DNA from: Nitriliruptoraceae bacterium
GTDB taxonomy: Bacteria; Actinomycetota; Nitriliruptoria; Nitriliruptorales; Nitriliruptoraceae
Assembly: GCA_007121785.1 (NCBI GenBank)
Contig: SKJX01000046.1
Coordinates: forward strand, 1 to 48,241
Direction: 5' to 3'
Length of the DNA stretch: 48,241 bases
Shown here: positions 1 to 7,473 of the stretch, piece by piece
Position numbering within the stretch: the first letter of the stretch is position 1
Layout: the number at the start of each line of letters is the position of its first letter
Translations under genes and position numbers: made by a program
Notes under the pieces: model-generated
The model's database searches: none
Seen by the model: the letters and a program-made list of their open reading frames with translations, nothing else
Told to the model about the DNA's origin: nothing

Positions 1-1068
1 GCCGGCCCGCCCGGATCGGGGAGCGGTGTCGGTCGGCTGGTGCGCGGTCCGACCCACCCCGGCTGCGCCATCGTCACGCCGTCGCCGGGGCGGTGGCGAG
101 GGCTGGCCGGCGGCCACCTGGTCGTCCAGGACCGCGGTGCGCCCACCGGGTCCGCCAGGCGAGCTCGCGGCCGCAACGGACCCGCCGGCGATGCGGGCCA
201 GCTGTCTGGTCGCGTCCTCGGGGACGAACGGCAGGAGCGCGCGGGCGAACTCCTCGCCGCTGGCGTAGCGCTCGTCCGGGTCGAGCCGAGTCGCACACGC
301 CACCACCGTGTCCAGCCCCGGCGGGATGTCGTCGCGGACCCGCGACGCGGGCGGCAGGTCCCCAGCCAGGCGCCGGGTCGCGATCTCCGTCGCGGTGCCC
401 TCGCCCCACGGGGCGACGCCGGTCAGCGCCTCGTAGAGGGTGAGGCCGAGCGCGTACACGTCGGCGCGGGCGTCGACCGGATCGTCGCGCAGCTGCTCGG
501 GGGCGAGGTAGCGGGCGGTGCCGATCACCATGCCCGGCGCGGTGGCGCGCGAGGCGGCGTCGCCGAGGGCGCGGGCGATGCCGAAGTCGGCGACCTTCGC
601 CGAGCCCTCCCGGGTCAGCAGGACGTTGGCCGGCTTGACGTCACGGTGGATCATCCCGCGCCGGTGGGCGCTATCGAGCGCGCCGGCGACCATCCGTCCG
701 ATCGCCGCGACCGCCGACCACGGCAGCGCGATCGGGCCATCGCCGGTCCCGGCCAGCACCGTCGCCAGCGACGGGCCGTCGACCAGCTCCATGACGAGGT
801 AGTCGCTGCCGTCGTCGTGACCGATGTCGTAGACGGTGATCGCGTTGGGGTGGGTGAGCTTCGCCGCGGACGTGGCCTCGGCGCGGAAGCGGCGGGCGGC
901 GTCGGGATCGTCCGCGACCTCGGTGTGGAGGAGCTTCACGGCGACCGGCCGGTCGAGCACGACATCGTGGGCGTCGAAGACCACGCCAGCACCGCCGGCG
1001 CCGAGACGTCGGCGCAGCTCGTACCGTGTGGAGAGCACCTCGCCGGGTGCTCGGCTGCGTGTCGGCAC
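1..1068 (-). CDS. Ser/Thr protein kinase (Hanks/PknB type), 3' end cut by window edge
   Basis: Transfers phosphate from ATP to Ser/Thr of target proteins. The frame stays open to base 1, so 356 residues are visible and the C-terminus lies outside. The kinase domain spans about residues 14-270: glycine loop GAGGAGVV (23-30), catalytic Lys in VAVK (45), likely alpha-C Glu (64), catalytic loop HRDVKPAN (141-148), DFG (161-163) and GTARYLAPEQ (183-192). A Pro/Arg/Gly-rich linker follows. A membrane helix and extracellular domain are usual in this family but none is reached here. The GTG start at 1068 is chosen because GGAGG lies 5 bases upstream (1075-1079) and the glycine loop follows at the usual distance. 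It is transcribed away from the small gene at 1263, leaving 194 bases for divergent promoters. The kinase call is firm; the substrate cannot be inferred. Confidence 0.93.
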   Translation of the reverse strand, partial: MPTRSRAPGEVLSTRYELRRRLGAGGAGVVFDAHDVVLDRPVAVKLLHTEVADDPDAARRFRAEATSAAKLTHPNAITVYDIGHDDGSDYLVMELVDGPSLATVLAGTGDGPIALPWSAVAAIGRMVAGALDSAHRRGMIHRDVKPANVLLTREGSAKVADFGIARALGDAASRATAPGMVIGTARYLAPEQLRDDPVDARADVYALGLTLYEALTGVAPWGEGTATEIATRRLAGDLPPASRVRDDIPPGLDTVVACATRLDPDERYASGEEFARALLPFVPEDATRQLARIAGGSVAAASSPGGPGGRTAVLDDQVAAGQPSPPPRRRRDDGAAGVGRTAHQPTDTAPRSGRAG

Positions 1069-1262
1069 CGCGTCCTCCGGGTCGCCGGTGCTCGGTGGAG
1101 CGCATCGAAGCGGGCCGGCGATGCGTCCTGGCACCGGCCTCTCGACCGCGCACAACCGTACGGCAGCGGGCCTGCCCCGATGGACAAGGAGGCCCCGATG
1201 CGGCACCTGGCCGCGCCCCCGGCGCTGACGGCGCCACCTGCGCCGCCGCGGGGAGGGCGCGC

Positions 1263-1571
1263 GTGATCGCCGCCCCCGCCCTGCGCGAGGTCGCGGAGAT
1301 CCGGTTCGACGTCGATCACGACCCGGCCATCGTCTGGGACGATCGCGGCTGCCGGTTCGACCTCATCGACCCGCAGCGACCCGACGATCCCGACGCACGG
1401 CTGCCGCTCGCGTCGTTCGACGCCCCCGTCGCCGACCCCGGACGCGTCGCCCGGGTGCTCGCCGACGGTCTGGCCGCCTGCGACTTCCCGCCCACCGCCG
1501 ACGGCGCCCACCCCGGCCACGTCCGCGCGGCCCTGACGGTCGCCGGCATCGACGAGGTCCCCACCGGATGA
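1263..1571 (+). CDS. Hypothetical protein, 102 aa, coupled to a methyltransferase
   Basis: A small acidic soluble protein without signal peptide, membrane segment or motif I recognise. The GTG at 1263 is preferred because GGGAGG sits about 6 bases upstream (1251-1256) and because sequence 5' of it reads as low-complexity Ala/Arg/Gly typical of a non-coding frame. Its stop overlaps the ATG of the next gene by 4 bases (1568-1571), so the two are probably translated together. It has several short charged stretches (FDVDHD, VWDDRG) and may be a small alpha/beta protein. A function tied to the methyltransferase is inference from the overlap only. Confidence 0.6.
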   Translation: MIAAPALREVAEIRFDVDHDPAIVWDDRGCRFDLIDPQRPDDPDARLPLASFDAPVADPGRVARVLADGLAACDFPPTADGAHPGHVRAALTVAGIDEVPTG

Positions 1572-2212
1572 ACGAGCACGCCAGCCAGCCAGAACCCGCC
1601 ACCGGCCGGGACCCGGCTGCCCGCGCGGTCGAGCGCACGGCCGACCGCGTTGCGGACGGACCGTCCGACTGGGACGGCGACGACTACCAGCGTCGCCTCC
1701 GAGCCAACCTCGACGGCACCGACCCGCACGGCGAGGTCGCCTTCGTCCAACGCTACGCCCCCGAACGCGTGCTCGACGCCGGGTGCGGCACCGGCCGGGT
1801 CGCGATCGAGCTCGCCCGCCGGGACGTCGAGGTGGTGGGCGTCGACCACAGCGCGTCGATGCTGGCCACCGCCCGTCGACTCGCACCCGAGCTGCCGTGG
1901 GTGCACGCCGATCTGGCGTCGCTCGCGCTCGGCCGGACGTTCGACGCCGTCGTGCTCGCGGGCAACGTGCCCCTGTTCACCGCGCCGGGGACCCAGGCGG
2001 CGCTGCTGGAGGGTTGTGCGCGCCACCTCGACGTCGGGTCGGTGCTGGTCGTCGGCTTCCAGCTGGGTCGCGGCTACGACCTGGCGTCCTTCGACCAGCA
2101 CGCCCAGGCGGTCGGGCTGGAGCTCGTCGAGCGGTACGCGACGTGGGACCGCGACCCGTTCGGGCCGGGCAGCGACTACGCCGTGTCGGTGCATCGGCCC
2201 CTGGACGAATGA
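1568..2212 (+). CDS. Class I SAM-dependent methyltransferase
   Basis: A 214-residue protein with the Rossmann-like SAM-binding fold. Motif I reads LDAGCGTG (residues 69-76), followed by the acidic ribose-binding residue in VVGVDHS (Asp93), then HADL and a motif IV-like VVLAGNVPLF segment. The length is normal for small cytosolic methyltransferases of the UbiE/Methyltransf_25 type. The N-terminal 30 residues are charged and poorly structured. The start overlaps the stop of the upstream hypothetical gene by 4 bases, giving a two-gene operon. The substrate is unknown; neighbours give no hint of a quinone, tRNA or antibiotic role. Confidence 0.85.
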   Translation: MNEHASQPEPATGRDPAARAVERTADRVADGPSDWDGDDYQRRLRANLDGTDPHGEVAFVQRYAPERVLDAGCGTGRVAIELARRDVEVVGVDHSASMLATARRLAPELPWVHADLASLALGRTFDAVVLAGNVPLFTAPGTQAALLEGCARHLDVGSVLVVGFQLGRGYDLASFDQHAQAVGLELVERYATWDRDPFGPGSDYAVSVHRPLDE

Positions 2213-2556
2213 GCGCGGCTGACGTGATCGCTCGCGTCAACGTTGGGTGTGCTGGCGTGCGGTGCCGCCGGTGTCGGCCAGGGGGTGGTGGCCTCGACGG
2301 GGCCGCCGAGCTGCCGCCACTCGGGGATGCCGTCGCGGAGCCGACGTGCGCGTCTGCCCTGGGCGGTGAGGGCGCGGACGGCGTCGTCGGCGTAGACGCA
2401 GTACGGCCCGCGGCAGTAGGCGACGATCTCACGGTCCGAGGGGAGCTCGTCGAGCAGTTCGTCGAGGCGGTCCGGCGGCACGGAGATGGCGCCGGGCAGG
2501 TGCCCGGCGGCGTACTCGCCCTCGGGACGGACGTCGATGAGGACGAGGCCGCCGGC
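2176..2556 (-). pseudogene. Remnant of an ArsR-rhodanese fusion gene; N-terminal ArsR part lost
   Basis: Read on the minus strand, the segment encodes a rhodanese domain from its first beta strand (LVLIDVRPEGEYAAGHLPG, outside the shorter frame that begins at GTG 2481) through the active-site loop YCRGPYC to the closing DGIPEWRQLGG. This resembles the C-terminal half of ArsR-rhodanese regulators, whose N-terminal half is a winged helix. Nothing like the winged helix precedes the domain: upstream of about 2550 the same DNA encodes MFS transporter sequence on the other strand. No start codon with a ribosome binding site lies before the domain. I infer a truncated, non-functional gene, although the GTG at 2481 could yield a partial 101-residue peptide. 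Confidence 0.65.
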
Positions 2557-2562
2557 TACGGC

Positions 2563-3106
2563 GCGGTCGCCGCGGCAGCCTGGGCCACCGGCTACATCGC
2601 CGAAGCGGCCGGTCTGGGCCTGCCCCGTTCTTCCTCGGCCTGGTCAACAACCTCAACGAGGGGATGGCCTGGGGTTGTTCCCCATCTTCTTCACGCTCAC
2701 CGGTGACCTCACGGTCGGCTCGGTCGGGTTGCTGATCGCCATCGCCCCCGCCGTGTGGGCGACCGGCAGCGTGCTGTTCGGTGCGGGCACCGCGATGGCC
2801 TACCCCACCCTGATCGCGGCGGTGGGTGACATCGCCCACCCGTCGTGGCGGGGCGCGGCCGTCGGGGTCTACCGCTGGTGGCGTGACGTCGGCTTCGCCG
2901 TGGGTGCCGTGCTGGCCGGCGTGCTCGCCGACCTGTACTCGATCACCGTCGCCATCGTCGTCATCGCCGCGATCACCGCCGCCTCCGGCATCGATGTCGC
3001 CGTGCGCATGACCGAGACCCACCGCAGGGCCGAGGGCAGCACCTCAGACCGTGAGCCGACGGACAGTTCGGACGGCTCAGCGGGGTCCGGTGGCCTGGCA
3101 CACTGA
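2563..3106 (+). pseudogene. Decayed MFS transporter: N-half missing, internal deletions, frameshifts
   Basis: Three frames together spell parts of an MFS permease. From 2563 one frame reads AAWATGYIAEAAGLGL. A second frame, near 2620, reads PFFLGLVNNLNEGMAWG. A third, from about 2675, reads LFPIFFTLTGDLTV and continues in frame through PTLIAAVGDIAHPSWR and GVYRWWRDVGFAVGAVLAG to ARMTETHR-like sequence near 3020. Each frame change fits loss of one base, next to C-rich or G-rich runs. Compared with intact relatives as I know them, the N-terminal helices are missing, as are segments after FFLG and after WATGS. Charged tail sequence runs to the stop at 3106. The gene cannot make a full 12-helix transporter. 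Confidence 0.7.
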
Positions 3107-3198
3107 ACCTCTCGCGCGCCTCCTCCGCGTCGATCCTCCTGGTCGGTCCGAGCGCGCCAAGGTTGCCCGCTTCCCTCCGCCCGGAAGGGCCCATCGAC

Positions 3199-3840
3199 GT
3201 GCGATCCGACCCCGCTGTGGCCCGCGAGCGCGCGAACCCGTGGCTGGTCCTCGTGGTCGGCTACCTCGTCCTCGGGGTCGGCATCGCGCTGCTGCTGCAC
3301 GCGAACGTCGGCGTGGCGTCCTGGGAGGTCGTCACCGACGCGTTGATCGGGTTCGGGCTCTCACCGGGTTTGGCCGTCGCCGGCTCGTTCGCGGTGGCGA
3401 TCCTGCTCGGGCTCACGATGGGGGTCCGGCCGCGGTCGTCGACCCTGCTGGGGATGCTGCTCCCCGCGCTCGTGGTCGAGGTGGTGCTCCGCACCCTGCC
3501 GTCGACGTGGACCGGCAGCTACGTGACGTTGGTCGTGGGCGCGGTCGTCCTCGGGGTCGGGGTCGGCACCTACCTGCATGCCGGTCTCGGTGCCGCGCCG
3601 GGCGACCTGCCGTTCGTCGGCCTGCTGCGCCGTGGGTTCGGTCGGACGACCGGCAAGGTCACCGTCGACGCGTCCGTCACGGTCCTCGGCTGGATCGCAG
3701 GCGGGACCGTGGCGCTCGGCACGATCGTGATCGTGGCGATCGTCGGACCTGCGGTGGCGTGCACCGCCCGGCTGCTGCAGGCCTGGACCGACCGGCATCA
3801 TCCGGCCACGGCGGTCAGCGTCGTGCCACCGACGGTCTGA
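3199..3840 (+). CDS. YczE/YitT-like integral membrane protein
   Basis: A polytopic membrane protein of about 213 residues with five or six hydrophobic segments. The first helix (LVLVVGYLVLGVGIALLLHA) is followed by NVGVASWEVVTDAL, a pattern typical of the YczE/YyaS/YitT membrane family, and a second similar unit (GVGTYLHAGLGAAPGDLPFVGL) follows, suggesting internal duplication. The function of the family is not established. GTG 3199 is preferred because a GGAAGG-like site lies about 10 bases upstream and the protein then begins just before the first helix; a TTG at 3163 in the same frame is the alternative. It is convergent with the Smr gene across a hairpin at 3842-3863. Confidence 0.75.
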   Translation: MRSDPAVARERANPWLVLVVGYLVLGVGIALLLHANVGVASWEVVTDALIGFGLSPGLAVAGSFAVAILLGLTMGVRPRSSTLLGMLLPALVVEVVLRTLPSTWTGSYVTLVVGAVVLGVGVGTYLHAGLGAAPGDLPFVGLLRRGFGRTTGKVTVDASVTVLGWIAGGTVALGTIVIVAIVGPAVACTARLLQAWTDRHHPATAVSVVPPTV

Positions 3841-3841
3841 T

Positions 3842-3863
3842 CGGCCCGTCGGCGGTCGGGCCG
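3842..3863. terminator. Hairpin between convergent genes, possible bidirectional terminator
   Basis: A perfect 7-bp inverted repeat (CGGCCCG and CGGGCCG) with an 8-base loop lies directly after the stop of the YczE-like gene and before the 3' end of the Smr gene. There is no T tract on either side, as is common for actinobacterial terminators. Confidence 0.45.
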
Positions 3864-3876
3864 GACCTCCGGGAGG

Positions 3877-4149
3877 TCACTGCCCGCGCTTCCAGCGGAA
3901 GTAGACGAAGATCCGACCGGAGTTGTTCGGGTCCTTGTTGATGCGGTGGTAACGCTGCTTGATGTCCTTGCGGTCGAGGAAGCGCAGTACCCGCTTCTTC
4001 AACTGTCCGCTGCCCTTGCCGCAGATGATCTCGAGTTCGCTGGCCTTGCGCTCCTGGGCGTCGTCCATGGCCTCCTGCAGCGCCCGGTCGATCTCCGAAC
4101 CCTTGTTGTAGATCGGGTGGAGATCGAGGGTCATCTTGCGTGAGGACAT
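3877..4149 (-). CDS. Small stand-alone Smr-domain protein
   Basis: A 90-residue basic protein that is essentially one Smr domain. It begins with the beta strand MTLDLHPIYN and a long charged helix (EIDRALQEAMDDAQERKAS). The Smr core is EIICGKGSGQLKKRVLRFLD, in place of the more common HGKGTG form. A charged tail (RYHRINKDPNNSGRIFVYFRW) follows. Smr domains occur at the C-terminus of MutS2 or alone and can nick nucleic acid or bind RNA; the role of the stand-alone bacterial form is unclear. The loss of the His in the GKG loop might reduce nuclease activity. ATG 4149 is supported by GAGGGGG about 8 bases upstream. The reading frame uses fewer G/C-ending Arg codons than its neighbours and is Lys-rich. 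Confidence 0.8.
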   Translation of the reverse strand: MSSRKMTLDLHPIYNKGSEIDRALQEAMDDAQERKASELEIICGKGSGQLKKRVLRFLDRKDIKQRYHRINKDPNNSGRIFVYFRWKRGQ

Positions 4150-4289
4150 CCCGGCAACCCCCTCGCCAGCGTCGCGGGCTGCGAGCGTACGTGCGTCCTC
4201 GTCCGGTGTGACCGCGTCGGGGTGCCGTCAAACGGCGACGCCAGCTAGCGTCGCTGCTCCCTCGAACCCCGGGTCGTGAAGCACAGCCT

Positions 4290-5477
4290 TTGCATGAGCG
4301 CCTCCCCGTCCGTGCCACCGTCGTCCTCGGCGTCGTCACGATCGTCGGGTTCGGGGTCTGGTTCTACGGCTACGGCGTGCTGCTCGAACCGATCCGCGAG
4401 GACACCGGCTGGTCGGAAGCCACGCTCTCCTCGGTGTACGGCGTCTCGCTGCTGGGTGCGGGGGCACTGGCGACGTTGGTCGGCCGGTTGCTCCACCGTC
4501 AGGGTTCACGGCTCGTCTACACGGTCGGTGCCGCGATCACCCTTCCGGCCTACCTGGTCCTCGCGACCTCGACCTCGGAGGCCACCTTCGCGGTCGTCGG
4601 GGTCATCGCGGGCAGTACCACCGGCGCCTTGGGCTACTACGCCGCCGTCCACACGGTCATCGCACAGCTCGTCGGTGCCGAGCATCGTGCCGGTGCGATC
4701 ACCACCAACACGTTGTGGGGCGCGTTCGCCAGCCCCATCTTCCTGCCACTGCTGGCCTGGATGGTCCTGGGGGTCGGTTGGCGCAGCACCCTGCAGGCCG
4801 CCGGCTTCACCGTGGCGGCGATGTTCCTGCTGGCTGCCGTGGTGGTCCCGGACAGCCGCGGGGACGACGGCGCCGCCCCATCGATGCGCGCGCTGTTCGT
4901 GGCAGCTGCGAGGGACCGGGTCGTCCTCGCGCTGCTGACGACGACGCTCGCGGGCGGGTTGGTCACCTCGGTGCTGTTCCTCTACCAGGTGCCCGTCATG
5001 GTGGCCGCCGGGCTGACCCTCGGGGTCGCGTCCGGCCTGGCGGGTGCTCGCGGGTTCCTCCAGCTCGCCGGTCGCATCCCCATGCCCTGGCTCATCCGCA
5101 GGCTCGGGTCGCGGACCACGCTTCGGCTGGCCCACCTGGTCGCCGGCGTGTCCTGTGTGCTGCTCCCGCTGGCTGGCACCTTGACCGTCGCGGTCGTGTT
5201 CGCGGTCGTCGCCGGCATCTCGATCGGTGCCCTGATCCCCGCCGAGAGCATCTTCAGCGCGGACGCCATCCCGGGGAGCTCGCTCGGTGTCGTGCTCGGA
5301 GCCTCCGCGCTGACACGAGGGGTCGGTGCGGCGGTCGGGCCCGTGGTCGCCGGCACGCTCAGCTCCGTCACCGGCAGCCGGACCCCGGCCCTGCTGCTGG
5401 CCGCGGCCGTGGCGGTCGCCGCTGCCTGGATCGTGCCGATCGTCCGCGAGCAGCTGCCGACGGAGGGTCATGGCTGA
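4290..5477 (+). CDS. MFS transporter
   Basis: A 395-residue permease with about twelve hydrophobic segments in two halves separated by a polar loop around residue 195 (VPDSRGDDGAAPS). The first helix is followed by EPIREDTGWSEATLSSVYG, and loop 2-3 carries GRLLHRQGSR; a matching ARGFLQLAGRIPMPWLIRRLGSR occurs in the second half, as in monocarboxylate or oxalate/formate-type MFS proteins. The substrate is not evident. The first possible start in frame is the TTG at 4290, with no clear ribosome binding site, so the N-terminus is uncertain. The S9 peptidase gene follows after 113 bases and could share its transcript. Confidence 0.85.
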   Translation: MHERLPVRATVVLGVVTIVGFGVWFYGYGVLLEPIREDTGWSEATLSSVYGVSLLGAGALATLVGRLLHRQGSRLVYTVGAAITLPAYLVLATSTSEATFAVVGVIAGSTTGALGYYAAVHTVIAQLVGAEHRAGAITTNTLWGAFASPIFLPLLAWMVLGVGWRSTLQAAGFTVAAMFLLAAVVVPDSRGDDGAAPSMRALFVAAARDRVVLALLTTTLAGGLVTSVLFLYQVPVMVAAGLTLGVASGLAGARGFLQLAGRIPMPWLIRRLGSRTTLRLAHLVAGVSCVLLPLAGTLTVAVVFAVVAGISIGALIPAESIFSADAIPGSSLGVVLGASALTRGVGAAVGPVVAGTLSSVTGSRTPALLLAAAVAVAAAWIVPIVREQLPTEGHG

Positions 5478-5590
5478 CCGGGGGGCGACGCAGCCGTGTC
5501 GACCTCGAGGCTTCGGGTCAGGCGGGTGGTGGTTACCGTCCAGCACCCAGGCGTGATGCCCCCGACCACCAGCGACCGACGGGCCTGACG

Positions 5591-7429
5591 ATGACGACCG
5601 AGACCCCCCTGATCCCCCGCGAGATCCTGTTCGGCGATCCCGAGCGTGACTCGCCGGTCATCTCCCCTGATGGCCAGCAGCTCGCCTGGCTCGCACCGGA
5701 CGAAGGGGTGCTCAACGTCTGGGTCGGCGACGCCGACCTCACCAACGCCCGGCCGATCACCCAGGACCGCGACCGTGGGATCCACGTGGTCGTGTGGGCC
5801 CACGACGGCCGACACCTGCTCTACATCCAGGATGAAGGTGGCGATGAGGACTGGCACCTGCATGCGGTCGATGTCCACCAGGGCACGGACCGAGACCTCA
5901 CCCCGTTCGAGGGTGTGCAGGCCCGGGTGGTCGCCATGGAGCGGTCGTCACCCGACCGGATCATGGTCGGGCTCAACCTCGACAACGAGCAGTTGCACGA
6001 CGGGTACCTGCTGACGCTGTCGACCGGGGAGCTCGAGAAGGTGTTCGACAACCCCGGGTTCGTGCAGCTCCTCGCCGACACCGATTACCAGGTGCGCGCC
6101 GCGGTGGCCCCGACCCCCGACGGTGGGATGCCGATCCAGGTGCGGGACACGGCCGACGACGCGTGGCGGACGCTGCTGGACGTCCCCGCCGACGACGCCC
6201 TGTCGACCGCGCCGCTGGCGTTCACCCGGGATGGGCAGAGCCTGTGGGTGCTGTCGTCGGTGGACGCGAACGCCAGCCGGCTGCTGCGCTACGACCTGAC
6301 CACCGGTCAGGCGCGGACGGTTCGCTCGGACCCGTCGTACGACGTCACCGATGTCCGCCTGCACCCCGAGACCCGCGAGGTGCAGTGGGTCAGCTTCCTG
6401 CGCGAACGCCTCCATCACGAGGTGATCGACGACGAGGTGGCCGACGACCTCGCGGTCCTGGAGCAGGCCGAACGGGGCGATGTGTCGGTCCTCGACGAGA
6501 CGTTCTCGGACGCGACCTGGATCGTCGCCTACCAGCGTGACGACGGGCCGGTCCGCTACCACCGCTACGACCGCGACCACCAGCAGCTGACCTTCCTTCT
6601 GGAGAACCGGCCGGCGCTGAGCAGCTACGAGTTGGCCCAGATGGAGCCGATCCGGCTGATGGCTCGGGACGGCCTCGAACTGCACGGCTACCTGACCACC
6701 CCGCCGGACGTGGAGCCGCGCGGGCTACCGACGGTGCTGCTGGTCCACGGCGGGCCGTGGCACCGTGACGCATGGGGGTACGACGGTGAGGTGCAGTGGC
6801 TGGCCAACCGCGGGTACGCGGTGCTCCAGATCAACTTCCGCGGCTCGACCGGCTACGGCAAGGACGTCGTCAACGCCGGGGATCGCGAGTGGGGCGCGAA
6901 GATGCATGACGACCTGCTCGACGCGGTCGACTGGGCGGTCGAGCAGGGCTACGCCGACCCCGACCGGGTCGCGATCTACGGCGGGTCGTACGGCGGGTAC
7001 GCCGCGTTGGTGGGGGCGACGTTCACGCCGGATCGGTTCGCGTGCGCCGTCGACCTGGTCGGCCCGTCCAACCTCAAGACCCTGATCGAGTCGGTGCCCC
7101 CGTACTGGGAGCCGATGGTCGTGCAGTTCCACAACCGCATCGGCCACCCCGAACACGACGAGGACCTGCTCTGGGAGCGCTCGCCGCTGTCCAAGGCCGA
7201 CCAGGTGTCGATCCCTTTGCTGATCGCCCAGGGGGCCAACGACCCGCGGGTCAAACAGGCCGAGCCCGAGCAGATCGTGGCCGCCCTGCGTGAGCGCGGC
7301 ATCGACCACGAGTACCTGCTGTTCGAGGACGAAGGCCACGGGTTCGTCAAGCCGGACAACCGCATGCGGTTCTACGCCGCCGCGGAGGCGTTCCTCGCCG
7401 AGCACCTGGGGGGCCGTCGGGAACCGTGA
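5591..7429 (+). CDS. S9 family (prolyl oligopeptidase-type) peptidase
   Basis: A 612-residue serine peptidase or acylaminoacyl-peptidase-like enzyme. Residues 1 to about 360 form a predicted beta-propeller of WD40-like repeats (for example SPDGQQLAWLAPD, AHDGRHLLYIQD, TRDGQSLWVL), which in this family controls access to the active site. The C-terminal alpha/beta hydrolase domain has LLVHGGPW (oxyanion region), nucleophile Ser466 in GGSYGGY, Asp551 in QGANDPRV and His583 in EGHGF. There is no signal peptide, so it is probably cytosolic and cleaves short peptides. ATG 5591 is chosen because the protein then starts just before the propeller, although the ribosome binding site is weak. The molybdenum hydroxylase gene follows within 45 bases. 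Confidence 0.92.
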   Translation: MTTETPLIPREILFGDPERDSPVISPDGQQLAWLAPDEGVLNVWVGDADLTNARPITQDRDRGIHVVVWAHDGRHLLYIQDEGGDEDWHLHAVDVHQGTDRDLTPFEGVQARVVAMERSSPDRIMVGLNLDNEQLHDGYLLTLSTGELEKVFDNPGFVQLLADTDYQVRAAVAPTPDGGMPIQVRDTADDAWRTLLDVPADDALSTAPLAFTRDGQSLWVLSSVDANASRLLRYDLTTGQARTVRSDPSYDVTDVRLHPETREVQWVSFLRERLHHEVIDDEVADDLAVLEQAERGDVSVLDETFSDATWIVAYQRDDGPVRYHRYDRDHQQLTFLLENRPALSSYELAQMEPIRLMARDGLELHGYLTTPPDVEPRGLPTVLLVHGGPWHRDAWGYDGEVQWLANRGYAVLQINFRGSTGYGKDVVNAGDREWGAKMHDDLLDAVDWAVEQGYADPDRVAIYGGSYGGYAALVGATFTPDRFACAVDLVGPSNLKTLIESVPPYWEPMVVQFHNRIGHPEHDEDLLWERSPLSKADQVSIPLLIAQGANDPRVKQAEPEQIVAALRERGIDHEYLLFEDEGHGFVKPDNRMRFYAAAEAFLAEHLGGRREP

Positions 7430-7473
7430 CCGGTGAGCCTGGTCAACCGCCCCGCCACTCGTTGGAGGCGACG

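Noticed and set aside
40-1266. Long plus-strand frame of 408 codons
   Set aside because: It is antisense to the Ser/Thr kinase and rich in Arg, Gly and Ala without motifs, as expected for a shadow frame in GC-rich DNA.
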